64,000 bases of DNA from contig CBDCZQ010000006.1 in assembly GCA_965224575.1 (NCBI GenBank), positions 1,984,001-2,048,000 of the forward strand, in the 5' to 3' direction. A program made the translations under genes and the position numbers. How positions within the stretch are numbered: position 1 is the first letter of the stretch; every line of letters starts with the position of its first letter. Of this stretch, positions 42,813 to 51,674 are shown in pieces. Below the pieces are notes generated by a model. The model was given only the letters and a program-made list of their open reading frames with translations, did no database searches and had not been told where the DNA came from. This DNA is from QPIN01 sp965224575. Lineage in GTDB: Bacteria; Pseudomonadota; Gammaproteobacteria; Methylococcales; Methylomonadaceae.

Positions 42813-43850
42813 TTGAGCGAAAAAAATCAAGAAAGTCTAAACTATAAGAGTGCCGGTGTTGATATTGAGGCTGGGAATAACCTCGTAGAACGGATTAAAC
42901 CTATTGCTGCTAAAACACATAGGCCTGGTGTAATGTCTGGGCTTGGGGGTTTTGGTTCATTATTTGAACTGCCTTTAGATCGATATAAAAATCCTATTCT
43001 CGTTTCTGGGACTGATGGTGTAGGCACGAAACTAAAATTAGCGTTAGAACTAGGTATTCATGACACTGTAGGCATAGACCTTGTTGCCATGTGTGTTAAC
43101 GATATTATTGTGTTAGGAGCCGAACCTCTTTTTTTTCTTGATTATTACGCTACAGGCAAGCTTGAGGTAGAGACTGCTGCATCAGTTATTAAAGGCATAG
43201 GGGAAGGGTGTGAGTTGGCTGGAGCCGCTCTCGTTGGAGGGGAAACTGCTGAAATGCCAGGTATGTATACCGACGGAGACTATGACTTAGCTGGTTTTTG
43301 TGTCGGTATAGTCGAAAAAGATAAAGTTTTGGATGGAAAGCAAGTTAAAGCGGGTGATAAATTAATCGGGATAGCTTCTTCTGGACCTCATTCCAATGGT
43401 TATTCGCTGATTAGAAAAATCATTGAAACAAGAAAAGTTTCGTTAAATGGGAAACCATTAGGTAAGGCTCTGTTAGAACCAACAAAAATTTATGTTAAAT
43501 CATTGCTGGAATTGTTAAAAGTTGTGCCTGTACATGCTTTAGCACATATTACCGGGGGAGGTTTAACTGAAAATATTCCTAGAGTTTTACCCGATGGACT
43601 TAGTGCTTCAATTGATTTGACCGCTTGGGAGTTTCCTGAAACTTTTCAATGGTTACAAAAACAAGGCAATATAACTCAAGAGGATATGCTTACAACTTTT
43701 AATTGTGGAATCGGAATGATTGTTTGTGTTGATGCTACAGATGAGGTTGAAACAATAGAGGTTTTAACTAAGCAAGGGGAAAAAGTATTTTCTATCGGTG
43801 AAATAATCGCTGATTCTGGAAAGGCTAAGGTTAAATATAGTCCCTGTTAA
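42813..43850 (+). CDS. purM: Phosphoribosylformylglycinamidine cyclo-ligase
   Basis: The AIR synthetase converts FGAM to AIR with ATP in purine synthesis. It has LNYKSAGVDIEAGNNLVERI at the N-terminus, GLGGFGSLFEL, SGTDGVGTKLKLALE, VGGETAEMPGMY (active-site region) and HITGGGLTENIPRVLPD. At 345 aa it is full length. TTG at 42813 is the start that gives the conserved N-terminus, with AAGAGA upstream. purN, the usual neighbour, is not adjacent. Confidence 0.97.
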   Translation: MSEKNQESLNYKSAGVDIEAGNNLVERIKPIAAKTHRPGVMSGLGGFGSLFELPLDRYKNPILVSGTDGVGTKLKLALELGIHDTVGIDLVAMCVNDIIVLGAEPLFFLDYYATGKLEVETAASVIKGIGEGCELAGAALVGGETAEMPGMYTDGDYDLAGFCVGIVEKDKVLDGKQVKAGDKLIGIASSGPHSNGYSLIRKIIETRKVSLNGKPLGKALLEPTKIYVKSLLELLKVVPVHALAHITGGGLTENIPRVLPDGLSASIDLTAWEFPETFQWLQKQGNITQEDMLTTFNCGIGMIVCVDATDEVETIEVLTKQGEKVFSIGEIIADSGKAKVKYSPC

Positions 43851-43933
43851 ATAACTTAGTCTGTTCGGACAGAAGTAAAAAATCACTCATAAGTATATTG
43901 GAAATCAGAATTCATGTACTTATTTTCTGAGTT

Positions 43934-44716
43934 TTATTTAAAAGTCCAATTTATCCAGCTATAAATTCGTTTTACTACTAACCCTTCATCATGTAGTTTT
44001 TTATGACCTTCTCCTTTTATTTTAACTTGTCTGTAGCCAGAGTTATTTTTACCTGAAATTCTTCTTTTTCTAGCCGTAGAAGTGACGCCTACAACATCAT
44101 ATTCAACAAAAATGTCCAAAAAAGGCAGGTCAATCTTACGAATAAAATCAAGTGTCTGAGCTTGTTCTTGCTCACTATCAGGTACGTTTAAACTAACGGC
44201 TACAATTGCCTGTACTTTAACATTATCAACATTTTTTTTTAAATAATAGGCGGCCATCATTCCACCTAGACCATCCCCAATTAAAACAATATTTTTTACC
44301 TCAGCAGAGACTAAAAAGTCTATCCCTGCTTGAATGCGAGTATTTGCAGCATCAAATAAAGAATAATAGTCTTTTTGTTTATCACTAACGCTTAAAACAG
44401 GTAGTTGCAAGGACAGCGTTGCCCAATGATGTTGAGGTAAATAAGTTCTTAATGGCTTAATTAAATTGGTATGATCGGGGTGTTTACCCATTGAGTGTAG
44501 AATTATTGCTGTTCCTGAGTTTTCTTTTTTTTCGGTTTCGGTATATAAGGCTAAAAAATTTTTCTTTTCTGTTTGTAGACGAACAATCTTTCCTATCGAA
44601 GATAGAGAAAAAGAAGCTTCTATTTTTTCGGCATATTCTAGTTCCCGTAATTCATTTGAAGCCCAGCAATTGGTATGATACTCAAAGAGAATAAGAATTA
44701 AAAATACTCTAAACAT
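43934..44716 (-). CDS. DUF3530-like alpha/beta-hydrolase-fold protein, exported
   Basis: The 260-aa protein has a short signal peptide (FRVFLILILFEYHTNCWA). The fold looks like an alpha/beta hydrolase (AIILHSMGKHPDHTNLIKPL, then NIVLIGDGLGGMMAAYYLKK), but the nucleophile elbow reads GDGLG where active enzymes have GxSxG, so it probably lacks hydrolase activity. That is usual for DUF3530. It ends with a possible C-terminal His (EGHKKLHDEGL). The start abuts the stop of the AI-2E transporter gene upstream (1-bp gap), so the two form an operon. Confidence 0.72.
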   Translation of the reverse strand: MFRVFLILILFEYHTNCWASNELRELEYAEKIEASFSLSSIGKIVRLQTEKKNFLALYTETEKKENSGTAIILHSMGKHPDHTNLIKPLRTYLPQHHWATLSLQLPVLSVSDKQKDYYSLFDAANTRIQAGIDFLVSAEVKNIVLIGDGLGGMMAAYYLKKNVDNVKVQAIVAVSLNVPDSEQEQAQTLDFIRKIDLPFLDIFVEYDVVGVTSTARKRRISGKNNSGYRQVKIKGEGHKKLHDEGLVVKRIYSWINWTFK

Positions 44717-45793
44717 TTAGTCGTTTTTTACACAATAAAAATCACTATCTCGGTATATCTCATGGATATGTCTTAATAGAACCATAATGACGGAAGCAAA
44801 AGGAAGTGCTAATAAAATACCTAGAAAGCCAAATAATTGACCGCCAGCTAAAACAGAAAACATAACAGCAACCGGGTGTAGTCCAATTTTATCTCCAACT
44901 AGCCAAGGGGTTAAAACCATGCCTTCCATGGATTGACCAACAATAAATACCATGGAAACAGGGATCAAATAAACAGGATCTTGAAATTGTAATAATGCTG
45001 CGATACAAGCAATTGTTATTCCAACAATAGATCCTAAATAGGGTACAAAACTAACCAAACCCGCTAGCATCCCAATCAGTAGCGCTAGATTCAAATCGAC
45101 TAACCATAAGCCGACACTATAAATTATTCCTAATGCTAGCATGACGTAAAACTGTCCACGCATGAAGGCACCTAAAACTATATTTGTTTCAGCAGCTAAC
45201 TTTTCTGCTGTTGGAGCTGCTCTTCTAGGCAATAAGTTATGAACTTTTTCTACTAAAATATCCCAGTCACGTAATAAATAAAATGTAATGACTGGAATAA
45301 GAATTAGGTTCATTATCACTTCAGCGACCACCATACTTGACCGAGAAACAGACCCCATCAATGTCATTGCACTTTGTCCTGCTTTTTGCCAGTGACCCTT
45401 TACTAATGCTGTTATTTTATTTCCTTCAATATGGCTAATTTCTATGCCTGATTGTAGTTCTATCCAAGGGATAACGGTTTGATTTAACCATTTTGCATAG
45501 GAAGGAAGTTGAGATAAAAATTGACTGATTTGAAATTCAATTTTAGGGATAAGAATCGTTAATACTATTGAAATAATAATAAGCATTAGTGTAAAAACGA
45601 CTACCACAGCCCCGGTTCGACCTAATTGAAACTGTTTGATTTTAATAACTTCTAGTCTGTCTGCTAAAGGATCACCTAGATAAGCAAGGATAGCGGCAAA
45701 AGCAAAAGGCATTAGGATAGGTGCTAGTAGATAGATCAACCAGCCTATGAATAATATAAAAGCAAGAACTAGCCATTTTTGAGCATCTGACAT
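44717..45793 (-). CDS. AI-2E family transporter (PerM/YdiK-type permease)
   Basis: The 358-aa inner-membrane protein has about eight hydrophobic segments, from LAFILFIGWLIYLLAPILMP at the N-terminus to FGFLGILLALPFASVIMVLL at the end. The loops GLVSFVPYLGSIVGI and LVGDKIGLHPVAVMFSVLAG are family signatures. Members export various small molecules or ions; the substrate is unknown, and the AI-2 name is historical. It is the first gene of a two-gene operon with the DUF3530-like gene. This permease is often near purM. Confidence 0.9.
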   Translation of the reverse strand: MSDAQKWLVLAFILFIGWLIYLLAPILMPFAFAAILAYLGDPLADRLEVIKIKQFQLGRTGAVVVVFTLMLIIISIVLTILIPKIEFQISQFLSQLPSYAKWLNQTVIPWIELQSGIEISHIEGNKITALVKGHWQKAGQSAMTLMGSVSRSSMVVAEVIMNLILIPVITFYLLRDWDILVEKVHNLLPRRAAPTAEKLAAETNIVLGAFMRGQFYVMLALGIIYSVGLWLVDLNLALLIGMLAGLVSFVPYLGSIVGITIACIAALLQFQDPVYLIPVSMVFIVGQSMEGMVLTPWLVGDKIGLHPVAVMFSVLAGGQLFGFLGILLALPFASVIMVLLRHIHEIYRDSDFYCVKND

Positions 45794-45966
45794 TTAAATG
45801 AAGCCTTTTTAAGTGTTTTTCTATTTCAAAGTATAGGTTGAACTTGATTTTTTCTGTTTGTTAATCTCAAATTGTGTGGATGTTTCTTTGCAGTTATATT
45901 TATTAAATTATACTAAGGAGCGAGTATTTAAAAATATCTTCGCTCCATAATTAAATAATGACCAGT

Positions 45967-46293
45967 TTATTTCATATTATAATAAGCTATTGCCGCAATA
46001 CCTAATAAACCCAAAATGATGGCCGTAATCCAAAGCCACTTTTTACTATTTCCTTTTTGTCTTGAATGTATTTCTACCCCTTCGATACTAGCATTAATTG
46101 CTTTTGATTTACCATCACTACCGTGTTCAACTTGATAATAAATGATGTCTCCTCGGTAAGGACGTCTTGACATTTCATGTAATGCGGAAATGTGAATAAA
46201 AAGATCATCACTTCCATCATCTGGTTTTATAAACCCAAAACCTCGATCATCTTTCCAGGTTTTTAAAATGCCTTTGTTTTCTGTCTTTGCCAT
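45967..46293 (-). CDS. Cold-shock-domain protein with C-terminal membrane anchor
   Basis: Residues about 6-70 form a cold-shock domain (GILKTWKDDRGFGFIKPDDG, then DDLFIHISAL) with RNP-1 and RNP-2-like motifs that bind single-stranded nucleic acid. Residues about 84-106 are one membrane segment (KWLWITAIILGLLGIAAIAY). At 108 aa it is shorter than the CSD-DUF1294 proteins it resembles. A membrane-tethered nucleic-acid-binding protein is unusual but not unknown in this group. Confidence 0.82.
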   Translation of the reverse strand: MAKTENKGILKTWKDDRGFGFIKPDDGSDDLFIHISALHEMSRRPYRGDIIYYQVEHGSDGKSKAINASIEGVEIHSRQKGNSKKWLWITAIILGLLGIAAIAYYNMK

Positions 46294-46792
46294 ACCTTTC
46301 TATCCTCTCGTAAATATTTCTTTTATTGTTGTATTTGTCATGGTGTGAACCATTTTCGGAATGTGAATTCTATAACATTCGAAAGAAAAATGTATTTAAA
46401 TTATTATAGGGTATCTTTATTAATATTAGACACAATATTTCGATTCATCAATTAATAGAGGTGTCCTATAGATAGTTATAAAGTTAGTTGATTATTTTGG
46501 TAAGGTCGTTTTTTCAAAAAGAGTAATTGAAATAAATTACTTTATAGAGAGGGTTTTAGATGATAAACCACTAGGTACAAGGCGGTTAAGTTAATACGAG
46601 GGAAGTGTTCGGAGTTTATATTTTGTGAACTCTGATATTAAATTAGAATTTCAAATAGGATATTTATCTTACATACTTTTTTTGAAAGCACTTCATAATT
46701 GATCAACCACATCCATGTGGCCTATGTTAAATAAGCTAAATGGAAAGAGTTAGCTTATATGATTAATTCTACCTTTAGCCTAGATAAAAAAA
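46294..46792. other. Intergenic, no gene seen
   Basis: AT-rich. ATAGAGGTGTCC near 46455 resembles the IS5 end seen at 40176 but stands alone. Nothing else is supported. Confidence 0.4.
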
Positions 46793-47161
46793 TCATTCAG
46801 AGTCTTTGTCAATTATTACTTTATCATCAATCACTAATTTAGAAATTCCACCATGGATAACTGATAAAGTACAAGTTGCTTTTTTAAAGTTATCATTTTT
46901 TTCGCCTAACCATTCTAAAGTCAGGTAGGTTGCCTTGTCAGATTCAGATCTAGAAACTAATGCTGAGATTTGTGTTCCTGTATGTTCCTTGATCAATGCC
47001 GGGCATTTTTTATGGGCTATACGCTGCATATTTGCTACGTCCCTAACCATTGCGGCGGATTTTCTGTCCTCGTTACTTTGTTCTTTATTAGAGCCAACCA
47101 TAAGGAAGCCTATGCCAAAAACACAAGCAACTGCGATCATCATTTTCTGTGCATTACCCAT
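46793..47161 (-). CDS. Hypothetical membrane-anchored protein
   Basis: The 122-aa protein has a single N-terminal membrane segment (MMIAVACVFGIGFLMVG) and a soluble part facing the periplasm (RIAHKKCPALIKEHTGTQIS, then LEWLGEKNDNFKKATCTLSV). Two Cys may form a disulfide. No family recognised. It sits alone between the cold-shock-domain gene and cobO with gaps on both sides. Confidence 0.65.
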   Translation of the reverse strand: MGNAQKMMIAVACVFGIGFLMVGSNKEQSNEDRKSAAMVRDVANMQRIAHKKCPALIKEHTGTQISALVSRSESDKATYLTLEWLGEKNDNFKKATCTLSVIHGGISKLVIDDKVIIDKDSE

Positions 47162-47262
47162 TTCTATCTCCCGTTTAAAATTATTTTTCTTATTTATCTA
47201 TAATTACATTATAAAAAACTAACATACTATTTGATTGTACCCTTAAACCTGCTGTACATCAA

Positions 47263-47799
47263 TTAAAACTCAACGCCTTGTTCCGCTTTAATGCCTTGAG
47301 AATAAGCATGTTTTACTTTTTGCATTTCTGTTACGGTATTGGCTACTTCAATAACTTCTACAGCAGCATTCCTTCCAGTTAAGACCAAATGCATCCACGT
47401 GGGCTTTTTGTTAGAAATAAAAGTTGCAATTTCTTCGCCGCTTATCCAATTATATCCACAACAATAATTAATTTCATCCAATAAAACAAAATCATATTCT
47501 TGAGATAAAATTTTTTGTTTACTGAATTCCCAAATTTTTCGACTTGTTTCTATATCCTGCTCTGGGTTTTTCGTATCCCATGTAAAGCCATCACCTAGTG
47601 CATGCCATTCAATATTATCAAAACGTTCAGCTGCCTTTTGCTCGCCAGTTTTCCATTGGCCTTTTATATACTGAATAACACAAACATTCATTCCCCAGCC
47701 GGCGGCTCGAAAGACCATGCCTAAGGCGCTTGATGATTTTCCTTTCCCCTCTCCAGTATGAACCAGAACTATTCCTTGTCGACGATCTCTATCTTTCAT
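47263..47799 (-). CDS. cobO: Cob(I)yrinic acid a,c-diamide adenosyltransferase
   Basis: The 178-aa CobA/CobO/BtuR-type enzyme attaches the adenosyl group to the corrinoid cobalt in B12 synthesis or salvage. It has the P-loop variant HTGEGKGKSSSALGMVFRAA, VCVIQYIKGQWKTGE, FVLLDEINYCCGYNWI and the typical ending AYSQGIKAEQGVEF. It is a full-length single gene, divergent from tex. No other cobalamin gene is in the window. Confidence 0.95.
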   Translation of the reverse strand: MKDRDRRQGIVLVHTGEGKGKSSSALGMVFRAAGWGMNVCVIQYIKGQWKTGEQKAAERFDNIEWHALGDGFTWDTKNPEQDIETSRKIWEFSKQKILSQEYDFVLLDEINYCCGYNWISGEEIATFISNKKPTWMHLVLTGRNAAVEVIEVANTVTEMQKVKHAYSQGIKAEQGVEF

Positions 47800-47927
47800 T
47801 ATGTCTCAATATTTTTTTAATAAAAAAATTATTCTACCGCAAGGACTTATAAAAAACACCCAGTGCATATTATTTATTATTACTGGTACAATGCGTTTTT
47901 TTATAATTTAGCTTAAGAAATCATAGA

Positions 47928-50219
47928 ATGGACGTTATCCAAAAAATAGCAGAAGAATTAGTTGTCAGTTTAAAACAAGTCAATGCGGCTGTTGAATTAT
48001 TGGATGAGGGAGCAACGGTTCCTTTTATTTCTCGATATAGAAAAGAAGTGACAGGAGGCTTGGATGATCAACAGTTAAGAGTGCTTGAAGAACGTCTGAT
48101 TTATCTTCGAGAGTTAAATAGCCGTAGGGGAACTATTCTTGAAAGCATTTCTTCTCAAGGGAAATTAACGATTGAGTTAGAAACATTGATCAATCAGGCT
48201 GAAACTAAAACTTTATTGGAAGATTTATATCTGCCGTATAAACCCAAACGCAGAACTAAAGCTCAAATCGCCAGAGAAGCAGGGTTAGAACCTTTAGCTG
48301 ACAGTATTCTTGAAGATCGAAGCGTTATCCCCGAAAATATTGCCAAAAATTATTTTAATGCAGATAAAGATATTAATGATGTAACTTCTGCGTTGGAGGG
48401 AGCAAAACAAATTATTATGGAGCGTATTTCTGAAGATGCTACTTTATTATCTGATCTACGTGAACGTATTTGGAATAAAGGTATTATGCATTCTTCTGTG
48501 GTTAAAGGTAAAGTCTTAGAAGCCGAAAAATTTAAAGACTATTTTGACTATCAAGAAGCAATCAAAAAAATTCCATCTCACCGTGCACTTGCTTTATTTA
48601 GAGGGAGAAATGAAGATTTTTTATCGCTTTCCTTAAAACCAAGTCTTGATGATAAAGAAGAGCACCAGTTATGCGCTCAATTAGTCTCTAGACATATTAA
48701 TGTAGTGGATACATCAAATCCAGCTGACGCCTGGCTAGCTGAAACGGCTAGATTGGCATGGAAAGTCAAATTATTCACTCGTATAAGTCTGGATTTAAAC
48801 TTAAGATTGCGTGAATCAGCAGAACTTGAAGCGATTAAAGTGTTTGCTAGTAATTTAAAAGATTTATTACTTGCTGCGCCGGCAGGACCGAAGGCGACTA
48901 TGGGACTTGATCCAGGTATTCGCACTGGGGTGAAAGTTGCAGTAGTTGATCCGACAGGAAAGGTGTTAGATTACGATACAATTTATCCTCATCAACCAAA
49001 AAAACAATGGAATGAGTCAATTAATAGTTTGGTAAAACTGATTCAAAAGCATCATGTTGATTTAGTTAGCATTGGAAATGGCACTGGCTCAAGAGAAACT
49101 GATCAGTTAATTGCTGATTTAATGAAGCAACAGAAGGATTTAAAATTTAGCAAAATTATTGTATCTGAGGCAGGAGCATCGGTTTATTCAGCTTCTGAAC
49201 TGGCTGCAAAAGAATTTCCAGATTTAGATGTCACTATTCGAGGAGCTGTTTCTATTGCGAGACGTTTGCAAGACCCACTAGCTGAGCTGGTTAAAATCGA
49301 GCCGAAATCTATAGGCGTTGGCCAGTATCAACATGATGTTAATCAAGTGCAATTGGGTAAAAGCCTGGATGCCGTTATCGAAGACTGTGTTAATGCAGTG
49401 GGTGTTGACGTTAATACTGCATCTGCCTCATTACTCAAGCAAGTTTCTGGTTTGTCTGCCAGTATTAGTGAAAATATCGTAACTTTCAGGAATGAAAACG
49501 GACGGTTTAACAACCGAAAACAGTTTAAAAAAGTGCCAAGGTTAGGCGATAAAGCATATGAACAGGCAGCAGGCTTCCTTCGTATTATGTCTGGAGATAA
49601 TCTTTTAGATGCATCGTCTGTTCATCCAGAGGCATACCCAGTGGTTAATGCTATTATTAAAGATACAGGCAAATCTATTGATAAAATCATTGGTCAAAGT
49701 CAGTTTTTACGAGGACTGAAAGCAGCAAACTATACAACCGAATCATTCGGTTTACCCACTGTAACTGATATTCTTCAAGAATTGGAAAAACCGGGTCGAG
49801 ACCCTCGTCCTGAATTTAAAAGTGTTCAATTTAAAGAAGGTGTTGAAATAATGGCTGATTTAAAAGCAGGTATGATGCTTGAGGGTGTGGTGACTAATGT
49901 TGCAAATTTTGGAGCATTTGTGGATATAGGTGTGCATCAAGATGGTTTAGTGCATATATCTCATTTAGCGGATGTTTTTGTTAAAGATCCTAGGGATGTA
50001 GTAAAGACAGGAGAAATGGTTAAGGTAAAAGTGCTGGAAGTTGATATCTCCCGTAAACGTATTGCTTTATCAATGAAAAAAAATATGGATGAATCAACAG
50101 ATGTTAAGCCTAAGTTTAAAAAACAGGTAGTTAGTCAACCCAAAAAAGTACATTCAAATCAGAAAGAAGAGTTTCAAGGAGCGATGGCTAATGCTTTTGC
50201 AAAAGTTTTGAAAAAGTAA
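47928..50219 (+). CDS. tex: Tex, RNA-binding transcription accessory protein
   Basis: The 763-aa protein has the full Tex architecture. The N-terminal helical region (VPFISRYRKEVTGGLDDQQL) is followed by the YqgF-like domain (TMGLDPGIRTGVKVAVVDPT), helix-hairpin-helix repeats (NAVGVDVNTASASLLKQVSG, then RFNNRKQFKKVPRLGDKAYE) and a C-terminal S1 RNA-binding domain at about 645-720 (MMLEGVVTNVANFGAFVDIG, then RIALSMK). Tex binds nucleic acid and affects transcription and stress resistance. No defect is seen. Confidence 0.97.
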   Translation: MDVIQKIAEELVVSLKQVNAAVELLDEGATVPFISRYRKEVTGGLDDQQLRVLEERLIYLRELNSRRGTILESISSQGKLTIELETLINQAETKTLLEDLYLPYKPKRRTKAQIAREAGLEPLADSILEDRSVIPENIAKNYFNADKDINDVTSALEGAKQIIMERISEDATLLSDLRERIWNKGIMHSSVVKGKVLEAEKFKDYFDYQEAIKKIPSHRALALFRGRNEDFLSLSLKPSLDDKEEHQLCAQLVSRHINVVDTSNPADAWLAETARLAWKVKLFTRISLDLNLRLRESAELEAIKVFASNLKDLLLAAPAGPKATMGLDPGIRTGVKVAVVDPTGKVLDYDTIYPHQPKKQWNESINSLVKLIQKHHVDLVSIGNGTGSRETDQLIADLMKQQKDLKFSKIIVSEAGASVYSASELAAKEFPDLDVTIRGAVSIARRLQDPLAELVKIEPKSIGVGQYQHDVNQVQLGKSLDAVIEDCVNAVGVDVNTASASLLKQVSGLSASISENIVTFRNENGRFNNRKQFKKVPRLGDKAYEQAAGFLRIMSGDNLLDASSVHPEAYPVVNAIIKDTGKSIDKIIGQSQFLRGLKAANYTTESFGLPTVTDILQELEKPGRDPRPEFKSVQFKEGVEIMADLKAGMMLEGVVTNVANFGAFVDIGVHQDGLVHISHLADVFVKDPRDVVKTGEMVKVKVLEVDISRKRIALSMKKNMDESTDVKPKFKKQVVSQPKKVHSNQKEEFQGAMANAFAKVLKK

Positions 50220-50282
50220 ATTAAAAAAGCTCTGCTATACTTTTGTTTAACTAATTCTTCGAAACACATTATAGGACATGTT

Positions 50283-50657
50283 ATGACAAAAAGTACTTTT
50301 TCAATTATATTTGCAAGCTTTTTAATTTTCAGCTCTTCCAGCCTTTTTGCTGAAGAACAACAAAGTTATGGCTCAAAAGTTGGGAATAAGGCGCTAAATG
50401 GCCTAAGTAATATTTTTACAGCGGTTTTAGAAATCCCTAAAAATATTATCAATACAACTAATGATAGCAATATTGCCTATGGTGCAGTTGGAGGATTAGC
50501 AAAAGGGACACTTAACACTGCTGGCAGGTTATTTTCAGGTGTGGCAGATTTGATTACCTTCCCAATTCCAACAAAACCCATTGCGCAACCAGTCTATGTT
50601 TGGGATGATTTTGATGTTGACACTACTTATGGTGAAGTATTTCGACTTGATGAATAA
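50283..50657 (+). CDS. Exosortase system-associated protein, TIGR04073 family
   Basis: The 124-aa exported protein has signal peptide ending near SSSLFAEE. The family pattern is visible: KVGNKALNGLSNIFTAVLEI, PKNIINTTNDSNIAYGAVGG, GLAKGTLNTAGRLFSGVADL and ITFPIPTKP. TIGR04073 proteins co-occur genome-wide with exosortase systems that process PEP-CTERM proteins; their role is unknown. No exosortase gene is in this window. It is followed by a terminator-like hairpin shared with the convergent gene. Confidence 0.85.
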   Translation: MTKSTFSIIFASFLIFSSSSLFAEEQQSYGSKVGNKALNGLSNIFTAVLEIPKNIINTTNDSNIAYGAVGGLAKGTLNTAGRLFSGVADLITFPIPTKPIAQPVYVWDDFDVDTTYGEVFRLDE

Positions 50658-50701
50658 AATTAACCGTTTTTATATGAGAGAAACTAAAGTGATAAAATAA
50701 A

Positions 50702-50752
50702 AATGGTCAAGCTCTGCATAGCATAAATGTATGCAAGACTTGACCTATTTTT
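50702..50752. terminator. Bidirectional terminator between convergent genes
   Basis: Imperfect stem GGTCAAG...TGCATA with TATGCA...CTTGACC, flanked by A-rich (AAATAAAAAT) and T-rich (TATTTTTATA) sequence, suits termination of both convergent genes. Confidence 0.6.
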
Positions 50753-50797
50753 ATATAGAGCATCCTCTAAAAAGTAGAAGGGGCTCTTGTAACTGAC

Positions 50798-51106
50798 TTA
50801 CTGTCCAGTAACAATCACACAAGTTTCACCAACAAATGGATAAAAACCTTGTGTGTGATAATCTGCTGATGCTACAACACTAATGCCACCAGCTGCTTTT
50901 GCTGCTTCAATTGATGCATCACCCTCATTAATTAGGCCAAGTATTGTGTTTGCACAAGCAGTCCCTGTTTTACTACCAGTGGCTCCAGTCGCAGTAATGG
51001 GGCCTTTGACATCAGTAATCAGACCAGTACCAACAGGTGATAAACCTTGAGCACAACCTGCTAATAATCCAACAACTACAACAGCAAAAGTGATTTTTTT
51101 TAACAT
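50798..51106 (-). CDS. TRL-like family lipoprotein
   Basis: The chosen start gives MLKKITFAVVVVGLLAGCAQ, a clear lipoprotein signal with lipobox LAGC; the longer frame to 51154 would bury it. The mature part (PVGTGLITDVKGPITATGAT, then GSKTGTACANTILGLINEGD, ending TCVIVTGQ) matches TRL-like small lipoproteins, with two C-terminal Cys. Function unknown. Length about 102 aa. Confidence 0.82.
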   Translation of the reverse strand: MLKKITFAVVVVGLLAGCAQGLSPVGTGLITDVKGPITATGATGSKTGTACANTILGLINEGDASIEAAKAAGGISVVASADYHTQGFYPFVGETCVIVTGQ

Positions 51107-51620
51107 AAAATTCCCCGTAATAAATAAATAAAAATATACATACTGTTTTAACAATTAATTAAAGCAAAGCTTTCAATTGTTTCTTATAATACAGCATTAT
51201 TTCTTGAATTTCCCATAAAAACAAATCTCAATTGTTGTAAAATCAATGATTTACAGAGTGTTTGTTTTTCAGGAATGACTATTATACCCAAAGTATTCAC
51301 TTAACAGCTAAAAATCCCTTTTCTTTTTTGAGTTTTCTAGAGATAAATACCATGATTCCTTAGATAAAAAAGTAGAATAAGGCACCTGGAAATAAATAAT
51401 TGTCCAATATTGGGCAGGCTTTTGTTTGACATCAATGCTGTAGTAATAGGGCCATAGCAGGCCACATAACGATTGTTACAGTGCTGATGGTGATTATTTT
51501 TTTCCATATGCCTAAAAAGTTTTTAGAACCTGTTCAAAGTACTCTACTCCGTCCACACACAATAGACATCAGTTCGTAACGATATTGAACAGATTCACAG
51601 GAGGAATTTTTAACTAATGT
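51107..51620. other. Intergenic, no gene seen
   Basis: AT-rich sequence between the TRL-like gene and the palindrome beyond ntrC. No ORF, RNA or repeat is supported. Confidence 0.4.
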
Positions 51621-51668
51621 ATAAGTACCCAAGTAAAATTGTTAAATTAATTTTACTTGGGTACTTAT
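51621..51668. repeat. Perfect 20-bp palindrome arms (element A), downstream of ntrC
   Basis: ATAAGTACCCAAGTAAAATT and AATTTTACTTGGGTACTTAT are exact complements around GTTAAATT. It may serve as the ntrC terminator. The same arms recur at 54226-54382 upstream of ntrB. Confidence 0.7.
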
Positions 51669-51674
51669 AAATAG

